Shown here piece after piece: positions 51,672-53,028 of a stretch of 53,028 bases of DNA (the stretch's first letter is position 1; every line of letters begins with the position of its first letter). The notes below the pieces were generated by a model. It was not told the origin of the DNA. It worked only from the letters and a program-made list of their open reading frames with translations, and searched no databases. The stretch is taken from contig NZ_JAMXRZ010000009.1 in assembly GCF_024124375.1 (NCBI RefSeq), positions 1-53,028 of the forward strand, read 5' to 3'. The translations under genes were made by a program, and so were the position numbers. The DNA comes from Klenkia sp. PcliD-1-E (GTDB taxonomy: Bacteria; Actinomycetota; Actinomycetes; Mycobacteriales; Geodermatophilaceae).

Positions 51672-53028
51672 CTAGGCCTGGGTGAGCGTGGCCTGGACCT
51701 CCTGCGAGGAGCCGCCGTTCCGCACCAGCTCGATGGTGACGGTGTCGCCCGGCGACTTGCTGTCGACCGCCACCTGCAGCTCCTCGGAGCTGCCCACCGG
51801 CTGGCCGTCGACGGCGATGATGACGTCCTGCTCCTCGATGCCGGCCGCCTCGGCCGGGCTGCCGGGCTCGACGTTGACCACCAGGGCGCCGTCGCGGGTG
51901 CCGTCGGTGACCGAGCGGGCCTGCACGCCGAGGGAGGCGTGCACCGCCGTCCCGGTGCTGATCAGCTGCTCGGCGATGTCGCGGACCTTCTCGATCGGGA
52001 TGGCGAAGCCCAACCCGATCGAGCCGCCGGTGGTGCCGTTGCCGCCGAGCGAGGCGATCGCGGTGTTGATGCCGATGACGGCGCCGGTCACGTCGACCAG
52101 CGCGCCGCCGGAGTTGCCCGGGTTGATCGGGGCGTCGGTCTGGATGGCGCTGATGACGGCGTTGGTGTCGCTGCCCTCGCCGGACAACCGCACCGGCCGG
52201 TCCAGCGCGCTGACGATGCCGCTGGTGACCGTGCCGGCCAGGCCCAGCGGGGAGCCGATCGCCACGACGGGGTCGCCGACCACGACGTCGCCGCCCTCGG
52301 CCAGCGAGGCGGCCACCAGCCCGGGCTTGTCGACCTTGATGACGGCGATGTCGCTGGCCGGGTCGCGACCGACGATCTGCGCGGGCGACCCGCTGCCGTC
52401 GGAGAACACCGCGCGGATCTCCGCGCCCTCGACGCCGTCGGCGCCGGAGACCACGTGGTTGTTGGTGACCACGTAGCCGTTGTCGGCGTCGACGACCACC
52501 CCGGAGCCGGTGGCGCCGGAGTCGCCGACCCGGACCTCGATGGAGACCACGGCCGGGGTGACCTGCTCGGCGATGTCGGCGACGGAGCCGGGCTGGCGGG
52601 TGATGCCCGGCGAGACGGCGGACAGCTGCGTGCCCGGCGTGAGCAGCGGCTCCTGGCTGGCGGTGCGGCCGAGGTACCAGCTCAGCGTGCCGCCCAGCGC
52701 GGCGACGAAGAGGAGGGAGAGGACGGCGAGCGCGGCCACGGGGACCGAGACGTCGGCCAGCCGCAGCCGCCGGCGTCCCTTGCGGTCGACGACGACCGGA
52801 CCGGTCTGCTCCTCGGGCTCCTCGACGTACTCCGCGGGCCGGCCGAGCCCGGACGGGGCGAGCGGGTCGCGCCACGGGTCGACGGCGGCGTCGGTCTTCC
52901 AGAACGGCCCACCGGAGGTCCGCCTCGGGCCCGGGCGGCCCCCCGGCGGGAGGCCCAGGCCGGTCTCGCCGTCCCGCGGTGCGAAGGCGCGCAGCACCGC
53001 CTCGGGCGGCGGGGCCGGCGCCGGGCGG
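51672..53028 (-). CDS. htrA: HtrA/DegP-type membrane-anchored serine protease, 5' end outside window
   Basis: Open to the right edge: the frame continues upstream of GTG 52997 with a Pro/Ala-rich stretch, so the start is probably beyond the window. Cytosolic proline-rich N-terminus, one membrane helix (VSVPVAALAVLSLLFVAALG), a trypsin-like domain with the triad His in TNNHVV, Asp in SDIAVIK and Ser in GNSGGAL, then a single PDZ domain (about 350-440; VNVEPGSPAEAAGIEEQDVIIAVDG in short blocks). Extracytoplasmic quality-control protease; mycobacterial htrA lies next to sigE-rseA and tatB, so those genes may lie outside. Confidence 0.94.
   Translation of the reverse strand, partial: RPAPAPPPEAVLRAFAPRDGETGLGLPPGGRPGPRRTSGGPFWKTDAAVDPWRDPLAPSGLGRPAEYVEEPEEQTGPVVVDRKGRRRLRLADVSVPVAALAVLSLLFVAALGGTLSWYLGRTASQEPLLTPGTQLSAVSPGITRQPGSVADIAEQVTPAVVSIEVRVGDSGATGSGVVVDADNGYVVTNNHVVSGADGVEGAEIRAVFSDGSGSPAQIVGRDPASDIAVIKVDKPGLVAASLAEGGDVVVGDPVVAIGSPLGLAGTVTSGIVSALDRPVRLSGEGSDTNAVISAIQTDAPINPGNSGGALVDVTGAVIGINTAIASLGGNGTTGGSIGLGFAIPIEKVRDIAEQLISTGTAVHASLGVQARSVTDGTRDGALVVNVEPGSPAEAAGIEEQDVIIAVDGQPVGSSEELQVAVDSKSPGDTVTIELVRNGGSSQEVQATLTQA

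Overview
The window is about 53 kb of very GC-rich DNA (roughly three quarters G+C by eye) with dense genes, many GTG starts and frequent GTGA/ATGA stop-start overlaps. This is typical of a high-GC actinomycete chromosome. Support comes from an ssrA tmRNA with an actinobacterial-type tag ((A)ADSSQRDFALAA), a prfB-ftsE-ftsX-smpB gene order like that of mycobacteria, a mrp / tatB-htrA neighbourhood like that of mycobacteria, a SCO6745-family protein, an actinobacterial Tad secretion locus and an Rv1318c-type membrane adenylate cyclase. A Geodermatophilaceae-like host (Blastococcus, Geodermatophilus, Modestobacter) is my guess from overall character, not something the sequence proves. I see no transposase, phage gene, CRISPR array or rRNA; the region reads as ordinary chromosome.

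Layout. 1-5.1 kb: a truncated FAD-linked oxidase and a membrane adenylate cyclase (minus), diverging from a GH63 glucosylglycerate/mannosylglycerate-type hydrolase and a SodC-like lipoprotein that has lost its metal ligands. 4.7-9 kb: a VOC protein and a MetX-like alpha/beta hydrolase diverging from a core MetE-type methionine synthase; an 86-bp palindrome; a TetR regulator diverging from a CurA-type reductase. 9-14.2 kb: an ECF41/SigJ-type sigma factor coupled to a small Cys/His protein, a UvrA-like ATPase, ssrA and corA. 14.5-19.2 kb: two membrane proteins, then a CMD-family protein, a SCO6745-family protein and a double-GNAT acetyltransferase. 19.2-24.3 kb: an amidohydrolase and a quinone reductase follow smpB, ftsX, ftsE and prfB on the minus strand. 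24.7-28.1 kb: a single-chain ABC exporter with one canonical and one degenerate ATP site. 28.2-34.2 kb: a GGDEF-EAL protein downstream of a compact Tad locus (tadA, tadB, tadC and three small pilin-like genes). 34.4-39.2 kb: truncated haemoglobin, a quinone reductase, and a coupled GT2-GtrA/GT39 pair of the YkcC-YkcB kind. 39.2-43.1 kb: an acyl-CoA dehydrogenase coupled to two tandem paralogous membrane proteins, a DUF4190 protein and a CitE-like lyase. 43.1-46.7 kb: an EamA transporter and PhzF protein diverging from a PRC/MgtE_N/CBS protein with a DUF1003 partner. 46.7-50 kb: a five-gene overlapping operon azlC-azlD-CHY zinc finger-SRPBCC-like-PLP decarboxylase. 50-53 kb: mrp, tatB and a truncated htrA.

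How it fits together. The housekeeping core covers translation termination and rescue (prfB, smpB, ssrA), cell division (ftsEX), Fe-S cluster loading (mrp), protein export and quality control (tatB, htrA) and Mg2+ handling (corA, possibly the PRC/CBS/DUF1003 pair). Around it are small accessory modules. The strongest candidates for undescribed biology are the azlCD-linked decarboxylase operon, the tandem-paralogue/acyl-CoA dehydrogenase operon, the MgtE-sensor/DUF1003 pair, the metal-free SodC-like lipoprotein, and the sigma factor with an apparent ECF41-type autoregulatory promoter. Several genes have no Shine-Dalgarno but a TANNNT box 6-8 nt before the start codon, which suggests widespread leaderless transcription.
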